Shown here: positions 36,594 to 44,833 of the stretch, one piece after another
Position numbering within the stretch: position 1 is the first letter of the stretch
Layout of the letters: every line of letters begins with the position of its first letter
NCBI GenBank assembly: GCA_903642235.1
Contig: CAHJWL010000005.1
Location: 124,001 to 188,000, forward strand
Source of the DNA: Acidobacteriaceae bacterium
Lineage (GTDB): Bacteria > Acidobacteriota > Terriglobia > Terriglobales > Acidobacteriaceae
Direction: 5' to 3'
DNA length: 64,000 nt
The notes under the pieces: generated by a model
Databases searched by the model: none
Seen by the model: only the letters and a program-made list of their open reading frames with translations
What the model was told of the DNA's origin: nothing
Translations under genes and position numbers: made by a program

Positions 36594-39065
36594 TTACTTA
36601 CTGCGAAGAACGTTCATCGGGTCTACGGAGGCGGCGGCGCGTGCAGGAGCAAGCGTCGCCACTACCGCCAGCAGAAGGATCAGGAGTGCGGCAAGACCGT
36701 AGGCAATCGCATCGAAAGCCGGCAGCGGACCAACGACGCTGCCCAGCACGCGCGTGAGCGAAAGTGACAACGCGACGCCGACGGTGATACCAACGAGAGC
36801 GATCACCAGGGCCTTGCGCAGTACCATGCCGAGCACCGCGGACCGGTTGGCGCCAAGAGCCATTCGCAGACCGAACTCAAACCGGCGTTGCGAGACGGTG
36901 TACGCGGTCACGCCATACATCCCCACGGCTGCCAGCAGAATCGATACCGCTGCGAACAAGCTGAACAGCAGCGTGCGGAACTGCTCGGCCTGCTGCACCA
37001 GGCCAATGTTTTCCCGCATGGTGCTGATCTTGACGGCCACATCCGGGTGCGAGCGATGAAGAGAGCCCCGCAGCACCTCCGTCATTGCGGCAGGACGCAG
37101 CGGGGTACGGACCAGAAGCTGCATATCGTCGGCCCACGCAGGATGTTGGGCGGTCGGCATGTAAATCGTTGGCGAGGGAGGCTGGGCGGGCGAATCGCTG
37201 CGGATATCGCCCACCACGCCGACGATCGTGGAAAAGTTAGCCGACATCTCATCGAGACCGGTCACGATCTGTTGACCGATAGGATCCTGGTTGGGAAAGA
37301 CGGTGCTTGCGAGCGTGTGATTGATGAGCAGGACCTGAGGCGCACCAAGGGTGTCTTCCGCGGTGAAGAAGCGGCCGCGCAGCAGCGGAACGCCGAGCGT
37401 GCTGAAGAGGCCGGGAGTGATGGGATTGAAGTTCGCGTGCGGCAGACCCGTGGCGGATGCTGTAAAAGTCTGCCGCCCCTTGATCGCATAACTTCCATTG
37501 CTGCCGCCGTCGCTCATCGGTGCGCCGTAGATGGCGCTGACCGACGTGACTCCAGGGATCGCGGCAACCGAAGCGAGCGTGGCGTTCAGACGGGCGTTTC
37601 GGGCCTCCATCAACTCGTGAATTCGTGTGGAGTACGCGGAGACGAGCGCGGGTGAGGTGCCGGGCGGCTCTCTAGGGATCTGCTCGGGTGTCGCAAGAAT
37701 TGTGTGCGTGTCGAGCAGAAGCAGGTGCTCGGAGAGAAATCCAAGATCCTGCCGCGACTGCGCGATGAGCGCGCGCGTCAGCAGGGTTGCGCCAACCGAG
37801 AGCATCAGCGAAAGAGAGATCTCGGCGATGATGAGAGCATGACGCAGACGGAGCGAGCCACGGGTCTCCGTGCCGCGAGAGCTGTCGGCGCGCAGCACCG
37901 ATGCGGGATGCACGTGTGAAGCTCGCCAGAGCGGCAGCAAAGTCGCCAGTGTCATCACGGCAAGGCTGATCAGCACGGAGAAGAGGAAAACATCAGGGTT
38001 GAGGCGAACCTCGTTCAGCCGAGGCATCTCCGGCGGAGCGAAGCGGGTCAGCACGCGCAGCGCCGGCCATGCCAGCAGAAGGGCGAGCGCTGCGCCGGCA
38101 CACGCCAGCAGGGTCGTCTCCGTCAGCGCCCTGAGGGCAAGAACGCCTCGCGAGGCACCGAGAGCCGTGCGAATCGATGCAGCGCGGGCCTGACGCGTGG
38201 CGCGGACAAGATGGAGATGCGTGAGGTTCACGGCAACAACGAGCAGCAGCACAAGAACGGAGCCGAGAAGCAGGTGAAGCGTCGGGCGGATCGGGCCGAC
38301 GATCTGCTCCTGCAGAGAGACTGCTTCGAGGCTCTTGTTGCGATCCTCAGGGAAGCTGTGCTGCAGCTGAAGAGAGAAGCCTGCAAGCTCCGCCGAGAGC
38401 TGGCCGGCGGAGACATCGGCGCGGCGTCGGCCGAGAACGCGGTCGTTGTACGAGGTACGATTGCGGTTCTCCGGTGCCGCGGGCAGCTCCAGCCACACTT
38501 GGGTCCGGTCAGGGAAGGAGAAGCCAGGCGGAAGCACACCCGCGACGATGTAAAGCGTGCCCTGCGCGGTGACGCTCTGCCCCACAGCAGCTGTGGCGGA
38601 GCCAAAATGATCACGAGCAAAGGCCGTGCTAAGCAGAACCTCGGAGCCGTTGCGATCGGAGGAATGAAACAGGCCGCCGGCTACTGGCTGAACGCCCAGG
38701 ATCTCGGTGAACTGCGGACTGACAAAGGCAACCGGCACGTAGAGCGACGTGCCGCGCACGCTGATTCCTGACGCATAGCTCGTGTAATAAGCCGTTGCGT
38801 CAAGGCCGTGAACGTAGCGCGCAAGATCCGTGTAGTCGTCTCCTCCCACGCGTGGAACGGCATGGCCCGTGTCCTTAAAGCGAGTCTCAATGCTCACAAT
38901 GCGGTCTGCATCGTGGTACCCGAGTGGACGAAGTAGCACCGTATCCACCACGGTGAGGATTGCCGCGTTCAGCCCGATGCCAAGGCCGAGCGTCGCGATG
39001 ACTGTGAGGCTGAAGATCGGTGAAAGCCTGAGGCTGCGCACTGCTTGTCGAAACTGGTGGATCAT
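36594..39065 (-). CDS. ADOP-type ABC permease 1
   Basis: The first permease after ATPase A, 823 residues, with a start that overlaps the ATPase stop by 4 nt (ATGA), pointing to translational coupling of this pair. It opens HQFRQAVRSLRLSPIFSLTV with ALGLGIGLNAAI-like membrane start, lacks the LLQDxR prefix seen in the other four, and is the most divergent of the set by eye. The C-terminus is PARAAASVDPMNVLRSK, where Ala replaces the second Arg conserved elsewhere. FtsX blocks are seen at SVLVLLLVVAVNLTHLHLVRAT and VSILLAAVGMYGVTAYTVSQ. Confidence 0.91.
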   Translation of the reverse strand: MIHQFRQAVRSLRLSPIFSLTVIATLGLGIGLNAAILTVVDTVLLRPLGYHDADRIVSIETRFKDTGHAVPRVGGDDYTDLARYVHGLDATAYYTSYASGISVRGTSLYVPVAFVSPQFTEILGVQPVAGGLFHSSDRNGSEVLLSTAFARDHFGSATAAVGQSVTAQGTLYIVAGVLPPGFSFPDRTQVWLELPAAPENRNRTSYNDRVLGRRRADVSAGQLSAELAGFSLQLQHSFPEDRNKSLEAVSLQEQIVGPIRPTLHLLLGSVLVLLLVVAVNLTHLHLVRATRQARAASIRTALGASRGVLALRALTETTLLACAGAALALLLAWPALRVLTRFAPPEMPRLNEVRLNPDVFLFSVLISLAVMTLATLLPLWRASHVHPASVLRADSSRGTETRGSLRLRHALIIAEISLSLMLSVGATLLTRALIAQSRQDLGFLSEHLLLLDTHTILATPEQIPREPPGTSPALVSAYSTRIHELMEARNARLNATLASVAAIPGVTSVSAIYGAPMSDGGSNGSYAIKGRQTFTASATGLPHANFNPITPGLFSTLGVPLLRGRFFTAEDTLGAPQVLLINHTLASTVFPNQDPIGQQIVTGLDEMSANFSTIVGVVGDIRSDSPAQPPSPTIYMPTAQHPAWADDMQLLVRTPLRPAAMTEVLRGSLHRSHPDVAVKISTMRENIGLVQQAEQFRTLLFSLFAAVSILLAAVGMYGVTAYTVSQRRFEFGLRMALGANRSAVLGMVLRKALVIALVGITVGVALSLSLTRVLGSVVGPLPAFDAIAYGLAALLILLLAVVATLAPARAAASVDPMNVLRSK

Positions 39066-39832
39066 GCGCGTGCCTCCGGATGAGTAGAGGTCGTCGAAGA
39101 GTTGCGTTCCGGATCGGCAAGCATCTGCAGCAGCTCGCCCTCGGCTACCACCTTTCCGTCGAAAAGATGCACCTGCCGTTCTGCATGAGCGGCAAAGCGT
39201 GGATCATGGGTGACCATACAGATGGTCGAGCCCTCGCCATGCAGTTCAGTCAGCAGCCGCATCACAGCCTCGCCATTCTTGGAATCAAGGTTTCCTGTAG
39301 GCTCGTCGGCCAGCAGGATGGAGGGTGCTCCTGAGAGCGCGCGTGCCACGGCCACTCGCTGCTGCTGCCCACCGGAGAGCTGTGCTGGATAGTGCCGCAT
39401 CCTGTGCGCCATATTGACGCGCTCAAGAGATCGGTGCACGCGGTCCTTCCGCTCAGCCGCGGGCATGCCGGAGCGGTAGGTAAGCGGAAGCTCTACATTC
39501 TCGTACACCGTGAGATCGCCGATGAGGTTGAAGCTCTGGAAGATGAAGCCAATCTCCTGATTTCGGATTCGCGAGCGATCGGCAAAGTTCAGAGTGGCGA
39601 CGGCCTTGCTGTTGAGGGTGTAGTCCCCGCTCGTGGGGGTGTCGAGCAGGCCCAGAATCGAGAGGAGCGTGGATTTGCCGCAGCCCGAAGGCCCGGACAT
39701 TGCGACGTACTCGCCCCGCCGGATGGACAGGTGCACTCCGGAGAGCGCGTGTGTCTCGATCTCGTCCGTGTAGAAGACCTTGGTAAGGTTCTCGATTTGG
39801 ATCAAGGTTTCGGTTGCGACGGTCGCTGCCAT
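39062..39832 (-). CDS. MacB/LolD-like ABC ATPase A
   Basis: A 256-residue ABC ATPase with all canonical elements: Walker A GPSGCGKST, Q-loop GFIFQSFNLIGDL, signature LSGGQQQRVAVARAL, Walker B ILLADEPTGNLDSKNGE with an intact D-loop Asp, and H-loop VTHDPRF. It probably energises the ADOP permeases downstream by mechanotransmission, as in MacB and LolCDE. It lies 25 bp after the adaptor gene and overlaps permease 1 by 4 nt. The tail (about 20 residues, ending SSTTSTHPEARA) is unstructured. It is the better candidate for the main motor of the machine because its companion carries signature and D-loop changes. Confidence 0.95.
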   Translation of the reverse strand: MAATVATETLIQIENLTKVFYTDEIETHALSGVHLSIRRGEYVAMSGPSGCGKSTLLSILGLLDTPTSGDYTLNSKAVATLNFADRSRIRNQEIGFIFQSFNLIGDLTVYENVELPLTYRSGMPAAERKDRVHRSLERVNMAHRMRHYPAQLSGGQQQRVAVARALSGAPSILLADEPTGNLDSKNGEAVMRLLTELHGEGSTICMVTHDPRFAAHAERQVHLFDGKVVAEGELLQMLADPERNSSTTSTHPEARA

Positions 39833-39857
39833 AGATCTCCTTGCGTAGGGACTCGGT

Positions 39858-41150
39858 TTACTGGTTTTGAAGGTGAACGCGATCCACGGAATCCCAGCGC
39901 GACATATCTGAAAGAATCACGCTGTCTCCTGGCCTAAGACCTTCGAGCACCTGAATGCTGTTGACCGAGGCACGGCCAACCTTGACTGGGGTTCGAGTGG
40001 CTATCTTGCCGTCTGGCGAGACGCGGAACAGACTGATGATCGAGTTTTCATTCCCGAATGCGGGCCGGCCCACGTAGAGCACGTCCGTCATGCGATCCAG
40101 ATCGATCGTGCCATCCACTGAAAGATCAGGCCGTGCGCCCTGCGGCAGCGCACCAAGCAGACCAACGTCGACAGTCACCGTTCCGTTCTGGACAGCAGGA
40201 TCGATGCGCGTAACCCTACCCGCAATAACACCGTTATGGGTATCAATCTCCGCTGGTTGATCCACCTGGATATCGCGCGCCTGCGTCTCGGCGATCTTGA
40301 GCGAAGCCTTCAGCTGATCGAGCTGAACCACCTTCGCAAGCGTGGTTCCCGGAGCCACATGCTCACCGATCTGATGTGGAAGATCAACAAGTACCCCGGA
40401 GATGCCGGCCCTCACGCTGAGCGCCTCCTGCTCTCTCCTCTTGAGGGCCAGCATAGCTTCAGCTTGTTGCACCTTCGTCTGTTGCACTGCAAGTTGCGTC
40501 ACAATTGCCTGCCCGTTCAAGTCAAGACGTTGCCCTTCAAGCGCGTTACGCTGATTGAGCTCATCAGCTCTTCCTTTGGAGGCGCTGTATGTAAGGCCGC
40601 TGATGACACCAAGATCGTAAAGGCTCTTATCCGTCTGCGCCTGCAGCAGCGCTTGTCTCTGATCTGCGCCCACCGTTGCAGCTCCTGCCCGTTGGTTCAT
40701 AAGGTCGCTCTGCAATCGTGCCCGCGTGTTGATCAGGTCAGCCTGTGCCGCCTTCAGTTGGAGCTGCGCATCCAGCAACTGCTGCTGCACCGCAGGATCA
40801 ACAAGATCCATCACGATGGTGTCGGGCTCAACCTTGGCTCCCGGCAAAACTCGAATGCGAACGACGGTCGCCTCCGTTTCGGCCGGAATCAGGCGTAAGC
40901 GGTCCTCGCGTGGAACAAGTGAGCCTGGACCGCGTACCTGCCGCAGGAGAGCTCCGCGCTTCACAACATCGGTCCAGACTGCGCTGTCAACTGTCGGGAT
41001 GGCGGGTTTGAGACGAATCACGAAGACGGCAGCCAGGCTGAGCAGAATGACGCTTGCAGCAGCTAGCAGCGCGTTCCGCCGGAGTCTGCGCATCCTGAGG
41101 TCTGGTCGTGAAATATCCATCTGCACGAGTGTTTGCACTCTCTGTGCCAT
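39858..41150 (-). CDS. HlyD/MacA-type periplasmic adaptor
   Basis: Membrane-fusion protein of 430 residues that should connect the inner-membrane ATPase-permeases to the TolC-like duct. An N-terminal span (NALLAAASVILLSLAAVFVI) anchors it. It is followed by the first half-lipoyl segment (IPAETEATVVRIRVLPGAKVEPDT), a long helical hairpin rich in Gln/Leu/Ala (LLDAQLQLKAAQADLINTRA onward), the second lipoyl half (ALSVRAGISGVLVDLPHQIGEHV) and the beta-barrel part (IDTHNGVIAGRVTRIDP). The first gene of the operon; the start ATG 41150 is taken, with ATG 41120 possible. Confidence 0.92.
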   Translation of the reverse strand: MAQRVQTLVQMDISRPDLRMRRLRRNALLAAASVILLSLAAVFVIRLKPAIPTVDSAVWTDVVKRGALLRQVRGPGSLVPREDRLRLIPAETEATVVRIRVLPGAKVEPDTIVMDLVDPAVQQQLLDAQLQLKAAQADLINTRARLQSDLMNQRAGAATVGADQRQALLQAQTDKSLYDLGVISGLTYSASKGRADELNQRNALEGQRLDLNGQAIVTQLAVQQTKVQQAEAMLALKRREQEALSVRAGISGVLVDLPHQIGEHVAPGTTLAKVVQLDQLKASLKIAETQARDIQVDQPAEIDTHNGVIAGRVTRIDPAVQNGTVTVDVGLLGALPQGARPDLSVDGTIDLDRMTDVLYVGRPAFGNENSIISLFRVSPDGKIATRTPVKVGRASVNSIQVLEGLRPGDSVILSDMSRWDSVDRVHLQNQ

Positions 41151-41654
41151 GCTGTAGACCGCTCACCTTGAATGATCTCAACGGCTTACTGCTTCGCCAT
41201 AGAGCCGTGCTGTCCAGGAACGAAACTGCCTGTCCATTTATGGACAGGCAAGCAAGGTCCGATCACGTCGCCATGACCGCGGAAGCGCTTGCTCGTTGGC
41301 AGCATACGAACTAGCCGAGGAGGCCGGTCCCTCCAAAGAGGAAAGTCGCTCTTCCGTCATGCTGCGGCAGCGACATGCTGGGCGGTCAAAGAAGGTTCGC
41401 TCTATGTGGAGTGCTAGGCTGGCTACCGATTGAGCGCATCGGCGGCACCGGACGACCTCCCTCACTGCGTTTCGCAGAGTGGTGGTGATATGACGCGCGT
41501 GAGGATCTACCGGGAGAGCAGTCTCGCATGGGCGAGCGCATGGTCCCGCTTCAGCCGTATCGCCTCGATAGCTCTGTTCTGCACCAAGCCGCCTGACCGC
41601 CCGGCTACTTTCAGAACCGCAACATTGGCTGAAGAGCCGTTTCGGTTCGTCCTG
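41151..41654. other. Intergenic region upstream of the ADOP operon
   Basis: About 500 bp without a convincing gene, between the adaptor gene and the DUF2252 stop. Short open frames exist on both strands but none has a ribosome-binding site, family similarity or sensible composition. The palindrome at 41227-41250 is the only clear element. The operon promoter should lie here. Confidence 0.6.
41227..41250. promoter_or_regulatory. Perfect 24-bp palindrome upstream of the ADOP operon
   Basis: Two 11-bp arms, TGCCTGTCCAT and ATGGACAGGCA, around a TT centre, about 75 bp before the adaptor start codon. Perfect symmetry and this position fit an upstream activator site for a dimeric regulator such as the NtrC-type protein of the operon, or an operator. 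It could also fold as a hairpin in RNA, but no U-tract follows on either strand. I found no convincing -24/-12 element between it and the gene. Confidence 0.4.
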
Positions 41655-42875
41655 TCAGGAACTGCGCTTCTTTGAACCGAGGTGGGAGAAGCGCCTGCAG
41701 TGCTCCAGATACGCTACCTCATGCTCGCCGATCAGCGCGATCACACTTGTCCAGAGCCAGCTCGGTGCGTCCAAACTTTTGGAGTGTCGCTTGTGCAGCT
41801 CGGCCTTCCAGCAGGACCGGGTCTCGGCATCCATCTGCCGTCCATGGGCTCGCCCGACAACACCTGCAAGATAGCGCGCGGCGGCGATTGCCTCTTGTTG
41901 TGAGAGCCTGTCCAGGTCGAACTTAAGATCCTGCGGCATCAGCTCGCGAAGCACCACCGGCCTCTTCATCAAAGTAACAGCCAGCATGCGTTGACCCAGA
42001 TTCGGAGAGAGCGCGCACGCGCCGCTGACCACCCGTTCGGCATGGCTCTGATCCGGGTACGCTCTAGCCTCCGGCACCGCCGCCGCGGTCGCCTCTTTCA
42101 GATCGAGCAGACAGTACTCTCGCTTGCTTGGTTTGCCGATGCCGAGCAGCACTGCATAGCGCAGCCGTCCCAGCGAACTGCAGCCCTTCATCCAGTAAGC
42201 CGCATCGAAGATGTCAATCTTCGTGTCCGCATCCACGCCCTTGAACTCGGTAATCTTTGCCCGAACATCCTCCTGCAGGAACAACGCAGCGATCGCTTGA
42301 CTCTCTTCTCTCTTCAGCGACCAGAACTTTTCTCCCAGTGGGATACGAGGTGTTACATCCTCGATGCGCTCTTCGGCAAGGTGGTGCCACGCACGGGCGC
42401 GTGACTTCTTCAGAACCGAACGGATTGGGGCAAGTTCATCGACCTCGACGCCTGCCACCTGCGCAGGCCGCGTGAGCGCCTCCTCGTAGCCGTCCACCAT
42501 CGCTTCGAGGATTCGCACGGCAGTAATCCCGGGCAGGTCCGATCCGCGAGCTGCAGTAGCAAGTGAAAGACCCAGACGCACCAGATCGTGCGCCGGATTC
42601 CCGATGCAAGTCTGGTCCAGATCGCGGATCTGAATCTCGACCCTCCCCTCCTTGTCTGCAAGTGGACCGATGTTTCCAACGTGACAGTCTCCACCGATCC
42701 AGACAGCAGGACCCTGCGGAATGCTCTTTCCTGCATCTGTTTCAAGCCATTGATAAAACTTCTTAGTGCTGCCTCGAACATAGGCATGGGCTGACTCGGC
42801 CATCTTGGCCTGACGACGATTCTCTAACGCCAATGCGCGCGCGCCTGGCCGTATCAACCGAGTTTTTGGAGACAT
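41655..42875 (-). CDS. DUF2252 family protein
   Basis: A 406-residue protein of the DUF2252 family, whose members resemble aminoglycoside-phosphotransferase/kinase folds; no reaction is established. Recognisable landmarks are HAYVRGSTKKFYQWL at the start, the kinase-like GGDCHVGNIGPL with the catalytic-loop pattern (Asp, His, Asn), IRDLDQTCIGNPAHDLVRL (a metal-binding-like DLD), and the later EYCLLDLKEA and ELMPQDLKFDLDRL. The ATG at 42875 is close behind an AAGGGG element. It is a lone gene, expressed away from the ADOP operon's promoter region but on the same strand. Confidence 0.85.
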   Translation of the reverse strand: MSPKTRLIRPGARALALENRRQAKMAESAHAYVRGSTKKFYQWLETDAGKSIPQGPAVWIGGDCHVGNIGPLADKEGRVEIQIRDLDQTCIGNPAHDLVRLGLSLATAARGSDLPGITAVRILEAMVDGYEEALTRPAQVAGVEVDELAPIRSVLKKSRARAWHHLAEERIEDVTPRIPLGEKFWSLKREESQAIAALFLQEDVRAKITEFKGVDADTKIDIFDAAYWMKGCSSLGRLRYAVLLGIGKPSKREYCLLDLKEATAAAVPEARAYPDQSHAERVVSGACALSPNLGQRMLAVTLMKRPVVLRELMPQDLKFDLDRLSQQEAIAAARYLAGVVGRAHGRQMDAETRSCWKAELHKRHSKSLDAPSWLWTSVIALIGEHEVAYLEHCRRFSHLGSKKRSS

Positions 42876-42969
42876 AACCCCTTATAGATGACGTGTAGAC
42901 ACAGCGACCTAACCGCATAGAGCAGCCGTAGCCGCGCTTCAAGAGGGCGTGGCACTCATCTCGTGCAGC

Positions 42970-43152
42970 TTATTGCGTTGGCGTGGTCGACTGAATGGGA
43001 TGTGCCGCCGGCTGGGCCGTCATCCGGTGGTTGCGCTGGAAAAGCATCAATGCGGCCAGAGCGATGATCACGATAGCAAGGATCGAGATCATCAGCGCGG
43101 GTCCGCACTGACGTTTGGAGTCTGAATTCGCTGCAGGTCGTGCACGTGACAT
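42970..43152 (-). CDS. Small single-span membrane protein
   Basis: Family not recognised. A 60-residue product with one hydrophobic span (ALMISILAIVIIALAALMLF) after a polar basic N-terminus (MSRARPAANSDSKRQCG), and a short Gln/Pro/Thr tail outside. GAAGGGA lies just before the ATG at 43152, supporting translation. Size and composition fit small envelope-stress membrane proteins, but no function can be assigned. It sits between the DUF2252 gene and the DUF2382 cluster. Confidence 0.5.
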   Translation of the reverse strand: MSRARPAANSDSKRQCGPALMISILAIVIIALAALMLFQRNHRMTAQPAAHPIQSTTPTQ

Positions 43153-43484
43153 GGTCCCTTCGATGCGCTCTTAGGTCGCAGCGCGATCCTCGGTGCATCT
43201 TTCGCCGGGCTTGGGCTCATTCGCCGCGCGCTATGCCTTTTCTGGAAATGATCTTTGACGTAGTCAACAATGCAATCTATTCACCGGGGGGCATCGGGCG
43301 CTCTACAACGCCGGAAGGACCAAGACACTCATACAGACTGGCCAAGAACGCTGCAGGTATTGACCCGAAGGCGTGATGATTGCCAAAACTTACTTCAACA
43401 AGTAGTGGTCTTGCTTCTGCTCAGCTTCAGTCCTGTTGAGGAAGACTATCGCCCTGCAACAAAACTTTGTCTCTGGAGATCTTC
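43153..43484. other. Intergenic region before the DUF2382 cluster
   Basis: About 330 bp. It contains a short plus-strand frame (ATG at 43230, MPFLEMIFDVVNN..., about 48 residues) without a ribosome-binding site, which I do not call. No clear promoter elements or hairpins were recognised; the cluster promoter is expected here. Confidence 0.5.
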
Positions 43485-44243
43485 ATGGAAGCAACAACCG
43501 ACCTGACCACCCTAGTGTGCCTCTTTCATCACCGCAATCTGGCTGAGGCTGTCTTGAAAGACCTGCTTGAGAGCGGCGTTTCTCAACCATCTATCTCGGT
43601 CTTCGACAAGTCTGATTCTCAAAGTGGGGGGCAGAGTGCTCTTCTTGCTCTTGGCATTCCCGCACGTGATCAGCAGCACTTGGAAGAAGGACTTGAGAAC
43701 GGCGGAGTCATCGTCGCAGTGTCCACTGAGTCCGCTCTGGTTTCAAAGGTCGAGACCATCTTCGCAGAGCACAGTGCTACCAAGATTGACGAAATCGAGC
43801 CGACCCGTGAGGCCGCTCCGCTTGCGGCAGCAGCAGTTGCTCCCGTTGCTGCAGGGACGGTAATTCCGATCGTCGACGAACAACTTGCCGTTGGCAAACG
43901 CACCGTAGATGCCGGCGGTGTGCGGGTGTATCGCAAGGTTGTAGAGATCCCGGTTGAAGAGTCTGTCAATCTCCGCGAGGAGCACGTCAACGTCACTCGA
44001 AGAGCCGTCGATCGTCCCGCGACCGGAGCCGATCTGAATCAGGCTGATCGCACCATTGAGTTGACCGAAACAGCCGAAGAGGCAGTCGTCGGTAAGAACG
44101 CACGGGTCGTCGAAGAACTCCTGGTTGGGAAAGATATGACGGAACGCACGGAGCACATTCACGACACCGTTCGTCATACCGAGGTCGAGGTTGAGGAGAT
44201 CGCTCCTGATTCGTCCCGGAATGCTCTCGATCGCAAACTGTAA
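43485..44243 (+). CDS. DUF2382 (YsnF/AvaK-like) stress protein, copy 1
   Basis: A 252-residue protein with an N-terminal ferredoxin-like domain (TTLVCLFHHRNLAEAVLKDLLESG), a short Ala-rich linker, and a DUF2382 domain: IPIVDEQLAVGKRTVDAGGVR, NLREEHVNVTRRAVDRPAT, EEAVVGKNARVVEELLVGKD, ending in HIHDTVRHTEVEVEEI. Members are general-stress proteins in Bacillus and cyanobacteria without known biochemistry. The ATG at 43485 has GGAG upstream; a frame from 43467 is 6 residues longer. It starts a run of four plus-strand genes with an OmpA-like protein as the second. Confidence 0.88.
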   Translation: MEATTDLTTLVCLFHHRNLAEAVLKDLLESGVSQPSISVFDKSDSQSGGQSALLALGIPARDQQHLEEGLENGGVIVAVSTESALVSKVETIFAEHSATKIDEIEPTREAAPLAAAAVAPVAAGTVIPIVDEQLAVGKRTVDAGGVRVYRKVVEIPVEESVNLREEHVNVTRRAVDRPATGADLNQADRTIELTETAEEAVVGKNARVVEELLVGKDMTERTEHIHDTVRHTEVEVEEIAPDSSRNALDRKL

Positions 44244-44291
44244 GCAAGCTGTAGCAGGTACGACCTACGTATTTCCCCAGGAGCTCCCGCA

Positions 44292-44816
44292 ATGGCTGAC
44301 CGCGTCAAAGTCTACGAAGAAGGATCCAAGAAGAAATTCCCGATCCTTGCTTGGCTTCTTCCGCTCCTTCTTCTTCTCGCTCTCCTCGCGTACTTCCTTA
44401 CAAGACATAGAGATCAGACACCCGCAACTGCTGCTCCCGTCTCTCAGGTAACTCCTCAGGCGACACCTGCAGCAGCCCCTCTTCCAGACCTGGGGACGGT
44501 TCATTTCGAAACCAACAAGGCGACCCTCACCCCCGAGGGTGAAGCTACCTTGCAGCAGGCTGCTGCGGCGATGAAAGCGAACCCAAATGCCCATCTCAGG
44601 CTTGAGGGATACACCGACAGTACCGGGAACCCCTCGCACAACCTAAACCTTTCGCAGCAGCGTGCCATGACCGTAGCCAACTTCCTCAAGGGACAGGGTA
44701 TCGAGGGCAGCCGACTTACTGGTGGCGGATTTGGTCCTTCGAATCCAGCCGACACCAATGCAACTACTACCGGCAAGGCTGACAATCGCCGTGTCGAACT
44801 CTTTTCGCAGCAATAA
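44292..44816 (+). CDS. OmpA-domain membrane-anchored protein
   Basis: A 174-residue protein with a basic N-terminus, one span (ILAWLLPLLLLLALLAYFL), a Pro/Ala/Thr linker and a C-terminal OmpA-like peptidoglycan-binding domain: LGTVHFETNKATLTPEGEA, LRLEGYTDSTGNPSHN with the ligand-binding Asp, and LNLSQQRAMTVANFL with the conserved Arg. It is anchored in the inner membrane by an uncleaved span and reaches the cell wall. AGGAG lies 8 nt before the ATG. Position inside the DUF2382 run suggests a shared role in envelope stress, which is inference. Confidence 0.9.
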   Translation: MADRVKVYEEGSKKKFPILAWLLPLLLLLALLAYFLTRHRDQTPATAAPVSQVTPQATPAAAPLPDLGTVHFETNKATLTPEGEATLQQAAAAMKANPNAHLRLEGYTDSTGNPSHNLNLSQQRAMTVANFLKGQGIEGSRLTGGGFGPSNPADTNATTTGKADNRRVELFSQQ

Positions 44817-44833
44817 CCCGCAAGGAGACACAT

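Noticed and set aside
41151..41400. Sigma-54 promoter for the ADOP operon
   Set aside because: Several partial GG...GC matches exist on the minus strand, but each has the wrong spacing by one or two bases.
43230..43376. 48-codon frame (MPFLEMIFDVVNN) before the DUF2382 cluster
   Set aside because: No ribosome-binding site, no recognisable family, and composition typical of non-coding sequence.
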